A DNA stretch of 15,760 nucleotides from an uncultured Eubacteriales bacterium (lineage in GTDB: Bacteria; Bacillota; Clostridia; Oscillospirales; Acutalibacteraceae), in contig ONPE01000060.1 in NCBI GenBank assembly GCA_900319615.1, forward strand, positions 1 to 15,760. The letters run 5' to 3'. The notes below the pieces were generated by a model, which was not told the origin of the DNA, did no database searches, and saw nothing but the letters and a program-made list of their open reading frames with translations. The translations under genes and the position numbers were made by a program. This document shows, in pieces, positions 14,537-15,760 of this stretch (its first letter is position 1; each line of letters begins with the position of its first letter).

Positions 14537-15690
14537 TTATCCCATATTTCTCAAAGAATTAATAAGAATTTTCATATCGTTGTCCGTAGTGAATACCGAC
14601 GGAGAAATCCTCACCGTACCTCTGTCGATCGTACCCATCGTCTCATGTGCGAGCGGAGCGCAATGCAAGCCGCTCCTCACGCAGATACCGAAGCTCTCTG
14701 CAAGGTGACGCGCGACCTCCTCGCTGTCCCTGCCCTTTACGGTGAATGATAAAACGGGAGCAAAGTTATCGCCGTTATAATCGCCGTAGACCTCGATGTT
14801 ATCCATCTGTGACAGATAACGGTGGAGCCGCTTTATCCACGCTCTTTCTTTATCGAGTATATTTGCAGTACCCCTCGATCTGACGAAATCAAGCCCTGCC
14901 TTCAAGCCGAGTATACCGGGGATGTTCAGCGTGCCGGCTTCAAGGCGGTCGGGATAATACGACGGCATATCATGATCCGACGATTCGCTGCCCGTACCGC
15001 CCTCTGTCAGCGTATCAACAAGGATATCATTCCCGAGCAGCAGCAAGCCTATACCCATCGGGCCGTAAAGATATTTGTGACCTGCGCAGCATACGAAGTC
15101 ATATCCGTCGCGCTGTAAGTCTATATCCGCTGTAAGTCTATATCGAAAACACCTGCCGTCTGCGCAGCGTCGAGACAGAACAGTATCCCATAGCTGTGAG
15201 CGAGCGCACACAGTCTCTCTGCAGGCAGACGTTTGCCAAATACGTTTGAAGCATGGGTGCAGACGAACAGCCTCGTGCGCTCGTTGATACTTTTTCGAAA
15301 GCTGTTGATTATCTCTTCGTCGGTGCCGGATGCGTCGGCGACCGAATAGCTGATATATCCGCTCTTGCTCAGCTTGTGAACAGGACGAACGACAGAGTTA
15401 TGCTCCATCGAAGAAATGACCGCATGATCGCCCTTTCTGAGAACGCCCTTTATTGCGATATTGAGCGACTCGGTACAGCCGGAGGTAAAGATAACATTCT
15501 CCTCGCCTGATACGCCGAAGAAGTCTTTGACGGCAGATCGGGTATCATATACCGCTTTTGCGGTGCGGACAGACTGCGGATAACCTCCCCTGCCGGGATT
15601 GAAGCCGTACTGCCTGACGGCGCTGTTTACGGCGCGTATGACGCCGGGCGGCTTCGGGAACGTGGTGGCGCTGTTATCGAGATATATCAT
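14537..15690 (-). pseudogene. cysteine desulfurase-like aminotransferase (class V), frameshifted by a 17-bp duplication
   Basis: The N-terminal 188 residues (MIYLDNSATTFPKP onward, with GRGGYPQS, TSGCTESLNIAIKG, EHNSVVRP and CLDAAQTAGVFDIDLQR) run into a TAG at 15121-15123. The other frame carries the remaining 190 residues: DGYDFVCCAGHKYLYGP with the PLP lysine, EAGTLNIPG, and RSGLHCAPLAH with the likely catalytic cysteine. Removing one copy of the duplicated 17 bp gives an intact 378-residue protein with Lys200 and Cys338. That is the normal length for the EF2568-like cysteine desulfurase group, which moves sulfur or selenium from (seleno)cysteine. GGAGAAGG precedes the ATG at 15690, which overlaps the upstream stop (ATGA). 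An assembly error would give the same picture. Confidence 0.9.
15111..15144. repeat. exact 17-bp tandem duplication inside the desulfurase gene
   Basis: 15111-15127 and 15128-15144 are identical (CGCTGTAAGTCTATATC). The unit is not a multiple of three and shifts the frame, creating the stop at 15121-15123. Confidence 0.97.
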
Positions 15691-15760
15691 AAGCCTTCTC
15701 CGGCTGCTCTGCCAAGCACTCTTATGCCGTTTTTGCGCAGGATACGCTCTGCTTCATCAG
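15687..15760 (-). CDS. C-terminal end of a small protein, possibly DUF3343-type sulfur/selenium carrier
   Basis: 23 residues and a TGA are visible, ending in RILRKNGIRVLGRAAGEGL; the rest is beyond the window. The stop overlaps the desulfurase start by ATGA, so they form one operon. The tail pattern (acidic helix, then KNGI and a short strand) and the position directly before an EF2568-like desulfurase resemble DUF3343 proteins, but the fragment is too short to be sure. Confidence 0.5.
   Translation of the reverse strand, partial: DEAERILRKNGIRVLGRAAGEGL

Noticed and set aside
15124..15211. Separate start of the desulfurase C-terminal fragment at 15211 (MCARSQLWD)
   Set aside because: This segment is an out-of-frame reading of the conserved N-terminal half; true homology begins only after the 17-bp duplication.

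Overview
This 15.76 kb stretch looks like chromosomal DNA from a gut or rumen Clostridia-type bacterium, probably Ruminococcus or a close relative (Oscillospiraceae). The reasons are a type I dockerin on a secreted hydrolase, a Gram-positive cdaA-cdaR pair, moderate GC, frequent ATA isoleucine codons, AGGA-type ribosome binding sites and many near-consensus sigma-A promoters with 17-bp spacers. The genus is inferred from content; no database was searched.

Layout. 1-336 (+): 3' end of an unrecognised membrane protein, then a bidirectional terminator. 399-965 (-): a RimJ/RimL-like GNAT acetyltransferase under an operator-like palindrome. 1098-3536 (-): a large secreted lipase-like alpha/beta hydrolase ending in a dockerin. 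3666-5348 (-) and 5560-7500 (+): two divergently transcribed membrane-anchored SpoIIE/PP2C-type phosphatases. The second carries an extra C-terminal RsbW-like ATPase domain. 7584-7838 (+): a small protein behind a perfect TTGACA-17-TATAAT promoter. 7819-8121: a tandem array of four degenerate units spaced exactly 77 bp apart, ending in a long imperfect hairpin. No known element explains this array, and it is the best candidate here for an undescribed element.

8189-10900 (-) is a tight operon read in the order tsaE, tsaB, rpiB, upp, lipoprotein (t6A tRNA modification, pentose isomerisation, uracil salvage). The tsaE reading frame is broken by an apparent internal deletion of about 40 codons. 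11066-12250 (+) is a RodA/FtsW-family SEDS glycosyltransferase preceded by paired palindromes over its promoter. It converges on cdaR and cdaA (12311-14441, -), the c-di-AMP synthase and its membrane regulator. 14537-15690 (-) is a cysteine desulfurase of the EF2568-like group, interrupted by an exact 17-bp tandem duplication. 15687-15760 (-) is the tail of a gene overlapping it, possibly a DUF3343-type sulfur carrier.

Themes: cell-envelope and stress physiology (SEDS protein, c-di-AMP, PP2C phosphatases), polysaccharide- or lipid-degrading surface machinery (dockerin hydrolase), and tRNA and sulfur housekeeping with two disrupted genes. The lesions may be real mutations or assembly errors; the sequence alone cannot tell.
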